DNA of 64,000 nt from Methylobacterium frigidaeris (GCF_022179185.1 NZ_BPQJ01000006.1:62001-126000); one strand, 5' to 3'. Shown: positions 47,350 through 60,295, numbered from the stretch's first letter. Program-made: numbers and translations. Notes: generated from the letters alone by a model not told the origin.

Positions 47350-47991
47350 ATGCACGTCCTCCACGACCTGCCGATCTCCGACCTGATCTCCCATTACGGC
47401 TACTGGGCGATCTTCCTGGTCATCACCCTGGAGAGCGCCGGCGTGCCGATGCCGGGCGAGACCGCGCTGATCTCGGCCGCCGTCTATGCCGGCTCGACCG
47501 GGCAGCTGCGCATCGGGCTCGTGGTGCTGGCCGCAGCCATGGCCGCGATCATCGGCGACAATGTCGGCTACTGGGTCGGCCGCCGCTGGGGCATGCCGCT
47601 GCTCCTCAAGCACGGTGGGAAGATCGCCCTCGACCATCGCCGGCTCAAGCTCGGCCAATATCTCTTCCAGCGCCACGGCGGCAAGATCGTGTTCTTCGGC
47701 CGCTTCACCGCGATGCTGCGCGCCTATGCGGCCCTGCTCGCCGGGGTGAACCAGTTCGACGCCCGCCGCTTCTTCCTGTTCAACGCCGCCGGCGGCATCG
47801 CCTGGGCCTCGCTGATGGGCTTCGGCGCCTTTCTGTGCGGCCGCTCGATCGAGCACGTCGTCGGCCCGATCGGCCTCGGGCTCCTCGCCTTCGTGGTGTT
47901 CGGCGGCATCGCCCTGTGGCTGTTCGTGCGCCGGCACGAGGCGCGGCTGACCCTGGAGGCCGAGCAGGCGATCCCCGGCCCGCTCGCCTGA
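47350..47991 (+). CDS. DedA family membrane protein
   Basis: A 213-residue DedA/VTT membrane protein. It shows the conserved ESAGVPMPGETALISAAVYAG, the GDNVGYWVGRRWG segment and FFGRFTAMLRAYAALLAG with its basic-acidic motif (here R and the following FxxR pattern). Members act in membrane lipid or undecaprenyl-phosphate handling and in pH/drug tolerance. Divergently transcribed from the RND operon. ATG at 47350. Confidence 0.92.
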   Translation: MHVLHDLPISDLISHYGYWAIFLVITLESAGVPMPGETALISAAVYAGSTGQLRIGLVVLAAAMAAIIGDNVGYWVGRRWGMPLLLKHGGKIALDHRRLKLGQYLFQRHGGKIVFFGRFTAMLRAYAALLAGVNQFDARRFFLFNAAGGIAWASLMGFGAFLCGRSIEHVVGPIGLGLLAFVVFGGIALWLFVRRHEARLTLEAEQAIPGPLA

Positions 47992-48107
47992 AGCCGCGCA
48001 TTGCCGCCCGCCCGCCGGGGTGGCATGAGGCGCGCCACGATACTCCCCCACCTGCTCCGCGCCCTGCGCGGGGCGGCCGCGGCGCGCCGCGGCTTCGAAC
48101 CGGCCCG

Positions 48108-48941
48108 ATGACACAGACCACCCATCCCTTCGGCACCTACGCGCCCGCCGGGCTCGTGCGCTGGATCGTCTCGCGCACCGAGCGCCTGCCCGACGAGAGC
48201 TGGCGCGCGCGGCGCCTCGCCCTGCTGCTGCGCCGCTGCGCCATCCGCCTGCTGCGCGGCCAGCCCCTCGACGTCGAGCGCTACGGCGCGCGCATGCGGT
48301 TGCACCCCTACAACAACAACTGCGAGAAGAAGGTGCTCTTCACGCCGCAGTTCTTCGATCCGCTCGAACGGAGGATTCTGGCGGAGCGGATCGGACCGGA
48401 CTGCGTCTTCCTCGACATCGGGGCGAATGTCGGCGCCTACGCGCTGTTCGTGGCGGCCGCCGCCGGTCCCCGCGCGCGGATCCTGGCGGTGGAGCCGCAG
48501 CCGGACATCTTCGACAAGCTCACCTTCAACATCGCCCAGAACCCGTTCGGCAGCATCAAGGCGGTGGCCTGCGCGGTGGCCGACAAGGCCGGCGAGATGA
48601 CCCTGTTCGTCGATCCCCGCAACCGGGGCGAGTCGAGCCTGAAGGTGGTGGGCACCAACGAGGGCGCGGCGATCCGGGTGCCGGCCGTCCCCCTCCTCGA
48701 CCTCGTGCGGGGCGAGGGCCTGACCCGGATCGACGCGATCAAGCTCGACGTCGAGGGCGCCGAGGACCTGATCCTCGAACCCTTCCTGCGCCAGGCGCCT
48801 CCGGTCCTGCACCCGCGCCTCCTGGTCGTCGAGGACGGCACGGACCTGTGGCAGACCGATCTCGCCGCCCTGCTCACCCACCACGGCTACCGCTGCATCG
48901 CCAAGACGCGGCTGAACCTGATCTTCGAGCGGGAGGAGTAA
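48108..48941 (+). CDS. FkbM-family methyltransferase
   Basis: A 277-residue SAM-dependent methyltransferase. The SAM motif VFLDIGANVGAYALFVAAAAG is near residues 104-124, with AVEPQPDIFDKLTFNI and the FkbM-typical IDAIKLDVEGAEDLILE near residue 208. Targets in the family are often sugars or polyketides. The upstream frame is long but unrelated, so the ATG at 48108 is used. Follows dedA by 116 bp. Confidence 0.9.
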   Translation: MTQTTHPFGTYAPAGLVRWIVSRTERLPDESWRARRLALLLRRCAIRLLRGQPLDVERYGARMRLHPYNNNCEKKVLFTPQFFDPLERRILAERIGPDCVFLDIGANVGAYALFVAAAAGPRARILAVEPQPDIFDKLTFNIAQNPFGSIKAVACAVADKAGEMTLFVDPRNRGESSLKVVGTNEGAAIRVPAVPLLDLVRGEGLTRIDAIKLDVEGAEDLILEPFLRQAPPVLHPRLLVVEDGTDLWQTDLAALLTHHGYRCIAKTRLNLIFEREE

Positions 48942-49403
48942 TACCGCCGCACCTTCGAACGGACGCGTTCGATGGTGCCAGGCAAGCCCGAACGGGCGCC
49001 GGCGCTGAGGCGCCGGTCGCCTTCGCGTCGATGCGAAGGCGCGAGGGTATAAGAGGGGGGCGGTCGCGTCCCTTCCCCGATCGCCCCGAGGGCCTCCAGA
49101 CCCACCGCGTCATTCCAGGTCCGCGCAGCGGAGCCCGGATTGCGGAACCACCGGTGGACGAGAACCGAGTGGAACGCTGACCGCCTCGCCTCGACGGACC
49201 TGACCGTCTGGATCCCGGGCTGCGCTGCGCGGCCCCTGGGACGACCTTGCGGGTGTCGAGTCTGCCGGAGCGGGGAGAAGAGCCCCCGCGGTCCGAGATG
49301 GGATCGAATGATCCTGCCCGCCCGCGGCGAGGCGCCGGTTCCCGGCCGACGGGGAATGACCTACACCGGTCCACCGGCGCGCCGCCGCCCTACCTCTGAG
49401 CCG
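48942..49403. other. 462-bp region with repeat and hairpins, no gene
   Basis: Contains a hairpin CGCCTTCGC/GCGAAGGCG near 49018-49041 and the double-palindrome repeat at 49109-49245. No coding frame with a plausible ribosome site was found. Confidence 0.5.
49109..49245. repeat. extragenic double-palindrome repeat, copy B
   Basis: About 137 bp. Left end GTCATTCCAGGTCCGCG, right end GCGCGGCCCCTGGGACGAC, each with an inner stem. It has the same outward design as copy A at 4842-4982. Confidence 0.6.
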
Positions 49404-52228
<2,825 letters not shown>

Positions 52229-52261
52229 ACATCCGGGGACGCGCACCGGAGGCTTGATCCC

Positions 52262-53644
52262 TTGTCCATCGTGGCTCCCGGTACGCTGGCCCACCACGCG
52301 CCGCCTGTGCCGGCCCTCGCCGAGCGGGTCGGCTGGCTCAAGCTCCTCGGTGCATTCCGGCGCAACACCCTGGAGGCCTTTCCCCGGGCCTGCCTCGACG
52401 CACCGGCGGTGACGATCCCGCTGCCCGGAGGCGGGCGGATGGTGCTTCTCTCGACGCCCGCCGGCGCCCGCCACGTCCTCCTCACGGCCACCCACGACTT
52501 CGTGCGCCTGCCCGCCGGCCGGCGGGTGATCGGGCCGATCGCCGGACGCGGCCTGGTTCTGGCCGATGGCGAGGCCTGGCGGCACCAGCGCCGGGTGCTC
52601 GCTCCCGCCTTCACGCCTCGCACCCTGCCGCTGATGCTGCGCTTCGTCGCCCGCAGCGCGGAGGAATCCTGCCGCCGGCTGGAGGAGGGGCTCGGCGCCC
52701 CGGCGGATCTCAGGGGGGAGATGCAGCGCGTCGCCCTCGACATCGCCACCACCTCGATGTTCTCCCTGGAGACCGGCCCCCTCGGGGCCGAGATCCGGGC
52801 GCTGATCTCCGGCTACCTCGACCGGCTCGGCCGGCCGACCGTGGCCGATTTCCTGCTGCCGCCGGGCTGGCCGACCCCGTCGAGCCCGCGCCGGGCGCTG
52901 TTCCGCCGCCGCTGGCTCAGGCTGGTGCGGACGGTGCTGGAAGCGCGGCGCGAGCAGGGGGCCCAAGGACAGGAGGCGCAAGGCGCGCCGCGGGACCTGT
53001 TCGACCTCCTGATCGAGGCCCACGGCGACGCGCCCGGCGGGCTTCTCGCCGACGAGGTCGGCACCCTGATCGTCGCCGGCCACGAGACCACCGCCTCGAC
53101 CCTGTTCTGGGCCTGCACCCTGCTGGCCCGGGAACCGGCCGTGCAGGACGCCCTGGCCGCGGAAGCGATGGGGCTCGACCTGTCGGAGGAGGGCGCCGCC
53201 GCAGCCCTGCCGCACCTGCGGCTGGCCAAGTCCGTGGCGCAGGAGACGTTGCGGCTCTACCCGCCGGTCTACGTCATCGCCCGCCGCGCCGCGCGGGCGA
53301 GCGTGGTCGAGGGCACCGAGATCCCGGCCGGCAGCATCGTGATGATCCCGACCTGGGTGCTGCATCGCAACACCCGCTGGTGGGACAGGCCGGAGACGTT
53401 CGACCCGCGGCGCTTCCTCGATCGCCCGGAGCCCGACCGTTTCGTCTACCTGCCGTTCGGCGCCGGGCCGCGGATCTGCATCGGCGCACAGCTCGCCCTG
53501 TCCGAGGCGACCCTGGTCCTGGCGCGCCTGATGCGCGCCTTCCGCCTCTCCCTCGATGGCGACCGGCCGGTCCTGCCGGTGGCGACCACGACGGTGAGGC
53601 CGGACCACGTGCCGCGCTTCCTTCTGGAACGGCGCGTCGGTTGA
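52262..53644 (+). CDS. cytochrome P450
   Basis: A 460-residue heme monooxygenase. The oxygen-binding I-helix motif is AGHETTAST near residue 278, the K-helix ExxR is ETLR near residue 330, and the heme loop is FGAGPRICIGAQLA near residue 400 with its axial Cys. No membrane anchor is visible. The start is TTG at 52262; GGAGG lies 9 bases upstream and no ATG is available until about residue 60. Substrate unknown. A TetR regulator follows 75 bp downstream. Confidence 0.92.
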   Translation: MSIVAPGTLAHHAPPVPALAERVGWLKLLGAFRRNTLEAFPRACLDAPAVTIPLPGGGRMVLLSTPAGARHVLLTATHDFVRLPAGRRVIGPIAGRGLVLADGEAWRHQRRVLAPAFTPRTLPLMLRFVARSAEESCRRLEEGLGAPADLRGEMQRVALDIATTSMFSLETGPLGAEIRALISGYLDRLGRPTVADFLLPPGWPTPSSPRRALFRRRWLRLVRTVLEARREQGAQGQEAQGAPRDLFDLLIEAHGDAPGGLLADEVGTLIVAGHETTASTLFWACTLLAREPAVQDALAAEAMGLDLSEEGAAAALPHLRLAKSVAQETLRLYPPVYVIARRAARASVVEGTEIPAGSIVMIPTWVLHRNTRWWDRPETFDPRRFLDRPEPDRFVYLPFGAGPRICIGAQLALSEATLVLARLMRAFRLSLDGDRPVLPVATTTVRPDHVPRFLLERRVG

Positions 53645-53719
53645 GCCTGCCGCCCGCGCGAAAATGCATTATGGCAGCGGGGGCGGCCGGTCCGGCCCCG
53701 TAGAGAGATCAGAAGCACG

Positions 53720-54373
53720 GTGCGACCCTGGCGCAGCGGCCCGTCCGACCGGCGCGGCTACCATCACGGCAACCTCAAGGAGGCCCTGATCGAGGCCGCG
53801 CGCCGCTTCATCGCGGAGCGCGGGATCGGCGGCTTCACACTGGTCGACGCGGCGCGCCTCGTCGGCGTCTCGCCGGCGGCGCTCTACCGCCACTTCCGCG
53901 GCCGCGAGGCGCTGCTGGAGGAGGTCGCCGAGCGCGGCTTCACCGAACTCGCCGCGCGGCTCGCCCGCGCCCTGCGCGGTCCCGGCACGCCGCTGGAGCG
54001 CTTCACCCGCATGGGCGAGGCCTACCTGACCTTCGCCGAGGAGGAGCCGGGCTACTACGCGGCGATCTTCGAGGCCCGGCCGGTCGGCCCGGACGGCTGC
54101 CCGCCGGGCGGCGAGGCGCCCGCGCAGGCCCCGCGCGACCGCGACGCCTTCGGCCTCCTCGTCGAGGCCCTGCGGAGCACGTTCCCGGACGGCTTCTCCG
54201 CCGGGGTCGATCCGCGCTTCGTCGCCCTCGAGGTCTGGGCACTCTCCCACGGCATCGCGACGCTCGCCGCCGCCGGCCGGCTGCCGACCGGCCCCGGCCT
54301 GCCGACGAAGTACGACCTCCTGCGCGCCGGCGTGCTCGCGATGGTGCACGGGGCGACGGCGCGGGCGGGGTAG
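53720..54373 (+). CDS. TetR-family transcriptional regulator
   Basis: A 217-residue regulator. The N-terminal HTH is at residues about 10-56 (YHHGNLKEALIEAARRF, then GVSPAALYRHFRGREALLEEV), with an effector-binding C-terminal domain of the WHG type. It starts with GTG at 53720. Its position after the P450 suggests control of that gene. The ligand is unknown. Confidence 0.88.
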   Translation: MRPWRSGPSDRRGYHHGNLKEALIEAARRFIAERGIGGFTLVDAARLVGVSPAALYRHFRGREALLEEVAERGFTELAARLARALRGPGTPLERFTRMGEAYLTFAEEEPGYYAAIFEARPVGPDGCPPGGEAPAQAPRDRDAFGLLVEALRSTFPDGFSAGVDPRFVALEVWALSHGIATLAAAGRLPTGPGLPTKYDLLRAGVLAMVHGATARAG

Positions 54374-54406
54374 GGGCGACGGGGCGGCGCCCCGTCGCCA
54401 TCGGCC

Positions 54407-55882
54407 TCAATGCCCCGAGGCGATCGCCGCCCCCGGCTTGTCGTGGGTGCCGAGCCTCTCGACCAGGGTGGCGGAGGCGGCGTTGAGACCGGCGATCTCC
54501 ACCGGAACGCCGTGGTGGCGGAACTTCAAGACCACCCGGTCGAGCGCGTTGACGGCGGTGAGGTCCCAGAAATGGGCCTGCGTGACGTCGATCACGACGC
54601 CCGACAGATCCTCCTCGCGGAAATCGAAGCCGGCGTGGAAGGCCTCGGCCGTCGCGAAGAAGATCTGGCCGGTGACCTGGTAGGTGCGGGTGCCGCCCGC
54701 GCGCGAGGACGTGACGGCGAAGAACCGGGTGACCTTGTGGGCGAAGAACAGCCCGCTGAGGATCACGCCGAACAGCACGCCCTTGGCGAGGTCGTGGGTC
54801 GCGACCACGACAGCGACGGTGCCGAGCATCACGATGCTCGACGTGGTCGGGTGGGTGAACAGGGTGCGGAGCGAGCGCCACTGGAAGGTGTTGATCGACA
54901 CCATGATCATCACCGCGACGAGGGCCGCCATCGGGATCTGTGCCACGTAGGGACCGAGCACCACGATCAGGAACAGCAGGAAGGCCCCGGCCCACAGGGT
55001 CGAGAGCCGGCCACGGCCGCCCGACGAGACGTTGATCACCGACTGACCGATCATCGCGCAGCCGGCCATGCCACCGAACAGGCCGGCGGTGACGTTGGCC
55101 AGCCCCTGGCCGGCGCATTCGCGGTTCTTGTTCGAAGTGGTGTCGGTGCGCTCGTCGACGATCGCCGCGGTCATCAGGCTCTCGAGCAGGCCGACCATGG
55201 CGAGGGTGAGCGAGTAGGGCAGGATGATCCGCAGGGTCTCGAGGGTGAGGGGCACTTGCGGCAGGGCGAAGCTCGGCAGCTCGCTCGGCAGCGCCCCCAT
55301 GTCGCCGACGGTGCGGATGCCGAGGCCGAGGCTCATCGACAGGGCGGTGAACAGCACGATCGTGACCAAAGCCGAGGGCACGGCCTTGGTCAGGTAAGGC
55401 AGGCCGTAGATCAGCGCGAGGCCGGCGGCGGTCATCGCGTAGACGATCGGTCCGCGGCCGATCAGCTCCGGCATCTGGGCGAGGAAGATCAGGATCGCGA
55501 GCGCGTTGACGAAGCCGGTGACGACCGAGCGCGAGACGAAGCGCATCAGGTTGCCGAGCTTGAAGGCGCCGGCAGCGATCTGGATCAGGCCGGTCAGGAT
55601 CGTCGCGGCGAAGAGGTGGCCGAGGCCGTGATCCTTGACCAACGTGGTCATCACCAGCGCCATCGCGCCGGTGGCCGCCGAGATCATCGCCGGGCGCCCG
55701 CCGGCGATCGCGGTGACGACCGCGATGCAGAACGAGGCGTAGAGCCCGACCTTCGGGTCGACCCCGGCGATGATCGAGAAGGCGATCGCCTCGGGGATGA
55801 GGGCGAGCGCCACGACGGTGCCGGCGAGGATTTCACGCGTGACGTCGGGCGCCCATTCGCGCCGCAGGCGGACGAGATTCAT
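54407..55882 (-). CDS. SulP-family anion transporter with STAS domain
   Basis: A 491-residue inner-membrane transporter of the SLC26/SulP family. About 10-12 hydrophobic segments are seen, including the family opening [23 protein letters not shown] cytoplasmic STAS domain begins near residue 400 with [21 protein letters not shown]. Substrate could be sulfate or bicarbonate. No neighbouring carbonic anhydrase is present. ATG at 55882. Confidence 0.92.
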   Translation of the reverse strand: MNLVRLRREWAPDVTREILAGTVVALALIPEAIAFSIIAGVDPKVGLYASFCIAVVTAIAGGRPAMISAATGAMALVMTTLVKDHGLGHLFAATILTGLIQIAAGAFKLGNLMRFVSRSVVTGFVNALAILIFLAQMPELIGRGPIVYAMTAAGLALIYGLPYLTKAVPSALVTIVLFTALSMSLGLGIRTVGDMGALPSELPSFALPQVPLTLETLRIILPYSLTLAMVGLLESLMTAAIVDERTDTTSNKNRECAGQGLANVTAGLFGGMAGCAMIGQSVINVSSGGRGRLSTLWAGAFLLFLIVVLGPYVAQIPMAALVAVMIMVSINTFQWRSLRTLFTHPTTSSIVMLGTVAVVVATHDLAKGVLFGVILSGLFFAHKVTRFFAVTSSRAGGTRTYQVTGQIFFATAEAFHAGFDFREEDLSGVVIDVTQAHFWDLTAVNALDRVVLKFRHHGVPVEIAGLNAASATLVERLGTHDKPGAAIASGH

Positions 55883-56140
55883 GGATGTGAGCTTTCAGGG
55901 AGGCGCGACGAGGCGCGCGCGAAAGAGCCGGCCGCGCGAGGCGGGCGGGCACGAAGAGAACGGACGTGCGGAGAGGACGCGGGAGAGCGGGGCGCTACGG
56001 CGGCGTGGGCCGCGAGACCGGGAAGGCTCGATCCTGCATCATAGGCCGTGCCTAGCACGGAGTTTCGCTGCGGTGCAACCGGGAAGGGGTCAAAGTCCCG
56101 CCCTTGCTGCAGATCGCTCCGGAGGAGCAACCCAGACGAG

Positions 56141-56190
56141 AATGGCGCGGGTCCCCCTCTCCCGGATGGGAGAGGGGGACCCGCGCCATT
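56141..56190. repeat. perfect 23-bp palindrome
   Basis: Arms AATGGCGCGGGTCCCCCTC-TCCC and its exact reverse complement separated by a 4-base loop GGAT. It lies in the sulP/hpnN gap and is related to the imperfect hairpin at 11191-11230. Confidence 0.8.
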
Positions 56191-56227
56191 GACGAAAAAG
56201 GCCCGCCCCTCGACGGAGGGGCGGGCC
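56191..56227 (-). terminator. intrinsic terminator of hpnN
   Basis: On the minus strand a stem GGCCCGCCCCT / AGGGGCGGGCC, 11 bp with a 6-base loop, is followed by CTTTTTCG. It lies 28 bp after the hpnN stop, so it ends that transcript. Confidence 0.85.
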
Positions 56228-56254
56228 GTCCATTGTGAACTGTACCGCCGGCCC

Positions 56255-58897
56255 TCAGGCCGGGATCAGCGGGTCGCGCCGGGCTGCCGCTTCCGGCACC
56301 CCATCCTTGGCCTTCTGCTTCGGCGGCGGTCCGAGGAAGGCCGGCACGATGAAGAAGGCCGCGACGAGGGTGAAGAACAGCGACAGGGCCAGCAGCTTGC
56401 CCATGCTGGCCGTGCCCGGGTGGCTCGACAGCACCAGCGAGCCGAAGGCGGTGCCGGTGGTGAGTGCCGAGAAGAAGATCGCCCGGGTCAGGCTCGAGGC
56501 CAGCATGTCAGCGACGCCGGCCCGCCAGGCGATCACGTAGTAGATGTGGAAGGCCACGCCGACCGCCAGCATCAGCGGCAGCGCGATGATGTTGGCGAAG
56601 TTCAGCGGCATGCCGATGAGGTAGAGCGCCTCCAGCGTCCAGAGGGTGGCGAGCACCAGCGGCCCGAGCGCCATGGCGACGTCCCAGGGCCGGCGCAGGG
56701 CCACCGACAGGATGATGAAGATCGAGACCAGCGCCAGCAGGCCCGCCTCGATGAAGGCGCCGAGGATCGTGTGGCTCGACCGCGTGGTGGCGACCGGCGC
56801 GCCGGTGGCGTGCGGGGCGACGCTCAGGACTTCCTTGGCGAAGCGCCGCAGCACCGCGTTGTCATTCGAGTTGCCTTTCGGCTGGACCTCGATCCGGGCG
56901 CGGCCGTCGGCGGCGATCCAGTCGGAGCGGATCTGCCTGGGCAGGTTCTCCAGGGTGATCTTGGCCGGCGCGAGCAGGCCGCGCAGGCGGGTGAGCAGGG
57001 CCTTGAGGTTCGGCACCACCGCGGCGGAGGCTGCCTCGCGCACCGACGGCTCGGCGCTGGCGAGGCGGTCGAGGGTGTCGGTGAAACCCTGGATCGTGGC
57101 GAGCGGGCCGGAGGCATTCGCCCCTTGCGCTCCCTGCGCGATGCCCCGCAGGGCGGTCACCGCGTTGCGGATCGCCGTCACCACCTCGCGGTCGTTCGGC
57201 GCAGGCGCCACGCGGGGCGGGCTGAGGACAGGCCCCAGGACCTGCGCGGCGTCCTCGATCGTGGCGAGCTTCTGGTCCTGATCGGCGGGCACGAAGGTGT
57301 CGATGTCGATCACCCCGGCGACGCTCGGCAGGGCGGTCAGCTTCTTGACCATCGGGGCGATGGCGTCGCGGTTGGGGACGACCACGTCGATGGTGTTGGG
57401 GCTGGTCTTCGGATCCTTGGTCAGGTCGAGATAGGTCGCGACCGATTCCACCTTCGCGCTGCGCAGGTGCATCGGGTTCGAGTCGAAGGGCAGCCAGTAG
57501 AGCAGCGGCAAGCCCGCCACCGTGACGAGGCCGGTGAGCACCAGGACCAGCTTGCGGTTGGCGAGGATCCAGTGGTCGACCGAGGCCATGCTGGCAGTGC
57601 CGACCTCCTGCTTCTCGCCCGGCGGCCGCAGCACGGCGATCATCGCCGGCAGCAGAGTGAGGGAGAACAGGTAGGCGACGATCATGCCGACGCCGGCGAT
57701 CAGGCCGAGCTCGGACACCCCGCGGAAGTCGGTCGGCAGGAACGAGAAGAAGCCGGCGAGCAGCGATACCGCCGCCAGCGTCAGCGACCAGCCGACGCCG
57801 CGGGCCGCCGTGCGGATCGCCAGCACGAGATCCTCCTCGGCGAAGCGGTCGGCGCGGTAGCGCACCGCGAATTGGATGCCGAAATCGATGCCGAGGCCGA
57901 CGAACAGGGCCGCGAAGGCGACCGAGATCGGGTTCAGCTCCCCGACCATCAGGAGCCCGAGGGCGGCCGTGACGACGAGCCCCGCGAAGGTGGTGACGAG
58001 CACCGCCACGACGAGGCTGCCCGAGCGCAGCGCCAGCCACAGGAACAGCACGATGGCGCCGCCGGTGACCGAGTAGTTCAGCGCGGCGTCGTCCGCGAGC
58101 GTCGCGAACTCGTCGTCGGCGACCGCGACCTGGCCGGTGAGCCGCACCCGCACCCCGTTGGCCTCGGTGAGGCCGAGATTGCGGGCGGTCTCGCGGATCA
58201 GCGCGGTCGCCTTCTCGCCGGGCTGGAGGGCGTCGTAATCGAGCACCGGCTGGGCGATGACGAAGCGGCGCAGGTCGCTCGGCTCCGCCTTGCCGCCGGC
58301 GAGGAGCAACTGCCACGAGAGCTGCGCCGGCTCGCCCTTCAGGACATGATCGAAGACGTCCTTCATCTGGCCCATCGGGCCGACGAGGTCCTCGGGCTTG
58401 GCCTGGCCGGCCTTCACCCCCTGGGCGCCCATCACCATCGCCTGCATGATGCCGCGCAGGGACGGGTCGGCGGCCAGCGGCCCGAGGAGGCCCTGCTGCT
58501 GGATCAGCCGCTCGGTGGTCTGCTCCAGCTCCTTCTGGGGCATCAGGAGCAGGCCGTTCTTGTCGAAGAACGGACCGCCATCGGGCCGGTAGACCACCGG
58601 CAGCAGGTCCTTGTGGGTCGACAGCGCCTGGGTCAGGCGGTTCGCCGCCTCCTCGGCCTGTTCCGGCGTCCGGCCGTCGACCACCGCGACGAGCAGGTTG
58701 CTGCGCTGCGGGAAGGTTTTCTCGAACTGGATCTCGTCCTGGCGCCAGGGCACGTCCGGCGTGATCAGGCGCTCGACGTCGGTGTTGATGCGGAAGAGAT
58801 GCGCCGCCGTGACGGCGCTCGCGACGGTGAGCAGCAGCGCCGCCACGAGGACGAGCCAGCGCCGATGTACGGAAAACGCCACGAGCCGTTCGATCAC
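56255..58897 (-). CDS. hpnN: hopanoid transporter HpnN (RND/MMPL family)
   Basis: An 880-residue inner-membrane RND-like protein that moves hopanoids to the outer membrane. The first TM is AFSVHRRWLVLVAALLLTVA, followed by a large periplasmic domain and the TM block with FAALFVGLGIDFGIQFAVRYR near residue 310. The second half repeats this with FHIYYVIAW. Two RND halves and the adjacent ispH and hpnH set support the HpnN call over generic MMPL. The start is GTG at 58897; no ATG precedes the first TM in frame. Confidence 0.88.
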   Translation of the reverse strand: MIERLVAFSVHRRWLVLVAALLLTVASAVTAAHLFRINTDVERLITPDVPWRQDEIQFEKTFPQRSNLLVAVVDGRTPEQAEEAANRLTQALSTHKDLLPVVYRPDGGPFFDKNGLLLMPQKELEQTTERLIQQQGLLGPLAADPSLRGIMQAMVMGAQGVKAGQAKPEDLVGPMGQMKDVFDHVLKGEPAQLSWQLLLAGGKAEPSDLRRFVIAQPVLDYDALQPGEKATALIRETARNLGLTEANGVRVRLTGQVAVADDEFATLADDAALNYSVTGGAIVLFLWLALRSGSLVVAVLVTTFAGLVVTAALGLLMVGELNPISVAFAALFVGLGIDFGIQFAVRYRADRFAEEDLVLAIRTAARGVGWSLTLAAVSLLAGFFSFLPTDFRGVSELGLIAGVGMIVAYLFSLTLLPAMIAVLRPPGEKQEVGTASMASVDHWILANRKLVLVLTGLVTVAGLPLLYWLPFDSNPMHLRSAKVESVATYLDLTKDPKTSPNTIDVVVPNRDAIAPMVKKLTALPSVAGVIDIDTFVPADQDQKLATIEDAAQVLGPVLSPPRVAPAPNDREVVTAIRNAVTALRGIAQGAQGANASGPLATIQGFTDTLDRLASAEPSVREAASAAVVPNLKALLTRLRGLLAPAKITLENLPRQIRSDWIAADGRARIEVQPKGNSNDNAVLRRFAKEVLSVAPHATGAPVATTRSSHTILGAFIEAGLLALVSIFIILSVALRRPWDVAMALGPLVLATLWTLEALYLIGMPLNFANIIALPLMLAVGVAFHIYYVIAWRAGVADMLASSLTRAIFFSALTTGTAFGSLVLSSHPGTASMGKLLALSLFFTLVAAFFIVPAFLGPPPKQKAKDGVPEAAARRDPLIPA

Positions 58898-59303
58898 GAT
58901 GCGAAGCCTGCCTCTAGCTCGCGGGCCACGCGGCGGCCCGGTGAAATCCTGATGATCGGCCCGACGGCCGCGCCGGAACGGCGATGTCCCGTGCAAACCC
59001 CGCACCGGCCGGGACCAGTATAGCGCGCGGGGCAGCGGCGCCCATGGTCGCGGTGTGCATTGGCGTCACGGCGACGCTCCAGGAGCACCACCGTGGCGCG
59101 CTAGGTAGTGACCCGCAGGCCCGATTGCAACGCGTTGGCCCGAAACGGATCCCGGTTCCGGGCGGGCCCGCGTCGCCCACAGCCCCCGCGCAAGCTCGGC
59201 TTTACGCCGCCGGCGCCCTCGCCTTACACCTCGGGGCCGGGAGGGCTTTGCCCGGCAGGAGCGGAGCCCGGACCGGAAGCGCGGCTTGAGGGACGGGGGG
59301 CCG
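58898..59303. other. 406-bp divergent region between hpnN and ispH
   Basis: No gene recognised. Both genes must be transcribed from here, but no consensus promoter could be assigned by eye. Confidence 0.45.
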
Positions 59304-60254
59304 GTGGCGGGAACGCGGGAGAACGGGCTCGACCTGGTGCTGGCCCAACCGAGGGGCTTCTGCGCCGGGGTGGTGCGAGCCGTCGACATCGTCGAGCGGG
59401 TGCTCGCCCGGGGCGACCGCCCGGTCTATGTCCGCCACGAGATCGTCCATAACGGCCGCGTCGTCGCCGACCTCAAGGCCAAGGGCGCCCGCTTCGTCGA
59501 GAGCCTCGATGCGGTGCCCGACGGGGCCACCACGATCTTCTCGGCCCACGGCGTGTCGCGGGCGGTCGAGGCGGAGGCCGCGCGCCGGGGTCTCCCGGTC
59601 GTCGACGCCACCTGCCCGCTGGTCGCCAAGGTGCACGCGCAAGGCCGGCGCTACGCCGCGCAGGGCCGCACCGTGATCCTGGTCGGTCATGAAGGCCACG
59701 CCGAGGTCGAGGGGACGCTCGGGCAGATCGACGGCGCGGTCCACCTCGTCGGCAGCGTCGCTGACGCCGAGGCGCTCGACCTGGCCGCAGACACGCCGCT
59801 CGCCTACATCACCCAGACGACGCTCAGCGTCGACGACACGAAGGCGATCATCGCGACCTTGAGCCGGCGGTTCCCCGACCTCGTCGGGCCCGAGACCCGG
59901 GACATCTGCTACGCCACCCAGAACCGCCAGGCCGCGGTGCGGGCGCTCGCCGAGATCGCCGACCTGATCCTGGTGGTCGGTGCGCGCAACTCCTCGAACT
60001 GCAACCGCCTGCGCGAGATCGCCGCCGAGGCCGGCCGGCCGAGCCACCTCGTCGAGGGGGCGGAGGACCTGGACGGCATCGATCTCGGCGGGGCCCGCAC
60101 CCTCGGCCTCACCGCCGGCGCCTCGACCCCCGAGGTGGTAATCGCGGAGGTGATTGCTGCGCTGCAGCGTCGCACCCCCCTGCGGATCTCAACCCTTCCT
60201 GGCATCGTCGAGGGGGTAAGCTTCCCGCTCCCGTCGAGTTTGGGCCACACTTAG
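59304..60254 (+). CDS. ispH: 4-hydroxy-3-methylbut-2-enyl diphosphate reductase
   Basis: A 316-residue iron-sulfur enzyme giving IPP and DMAPP in the last MEP step. The three cluster cysteines are in [23 protein letters not shown] and [12 protein letters not shown]. Length is normal. GTG at 59304 is taken; a TTG at 59286 is an alternative. It lies between hpnN and hpnH, and IPP/DMAPP feed the hopanoid pathway. The ispE gene at the far left is an earlier step of the same pathway. Confidence 0.95.
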   Translation: MAGTRENGLDLVLAQPRGFCAGVVRAVDIVERVLARGDRPVYVRHEIVHNGRVVADLKAKGARFVESLDAVPDGATTIFSAHGVSRAVEAEAARRGLPVVDATCPLVAKVHAQGRRYAAQGRTVILVGHEGHAEVEGTLGQIDGAVHLVGSVADAEALDLAADTPLAYITQTTLSVDDTKAIIATLSRRFPDLVGPETRDICYATQNRQAAVRALAEIADLILVVGARNSSNCNRLREIAAEAGRPSHLVEGAEDLDGIDLGGARTLGLTAGASTPEVVIAEVIAALQRRTPLRISTLPGIVEGVSFPLPSSLGHT

Positions 60255-60295
60255 ACCCTTCCGCACCAAGCTTGGACCCTTTCGAACCTAGCTTG
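60254..60295 (+). promoter_or_regulatory. 21-bp direct repeat before hpnH
   Basis: Two adjacent units of exactly 21 bp starting GACCCTTCCGCACCAAGCTTG and GACCCTTTCGAACCTAGCTTG, 18 of 21 bases identical. It starts at the last base of ispH and lies 81-122 bp before hpnH. Two helical turns of spacing suits a regulator bound on one face of the DNA. Confidence 0.55.

Larger units (their letters stand above)
55883..56254. other. 372-bp gap between sulP and hpnN
   Basis: Contains a 23-bp perfect palindrome (56141-56190) and the hpnN terminator (56191-56227). The first half has no recognised gene. Confidence 0.5.

Noticed and set aside
58975-58996. GGAAC in the hpnN-ispH gap as an EcfG promoter
   Set aside because: No CGTT or similar at 16-17 bases downstream on either strand.
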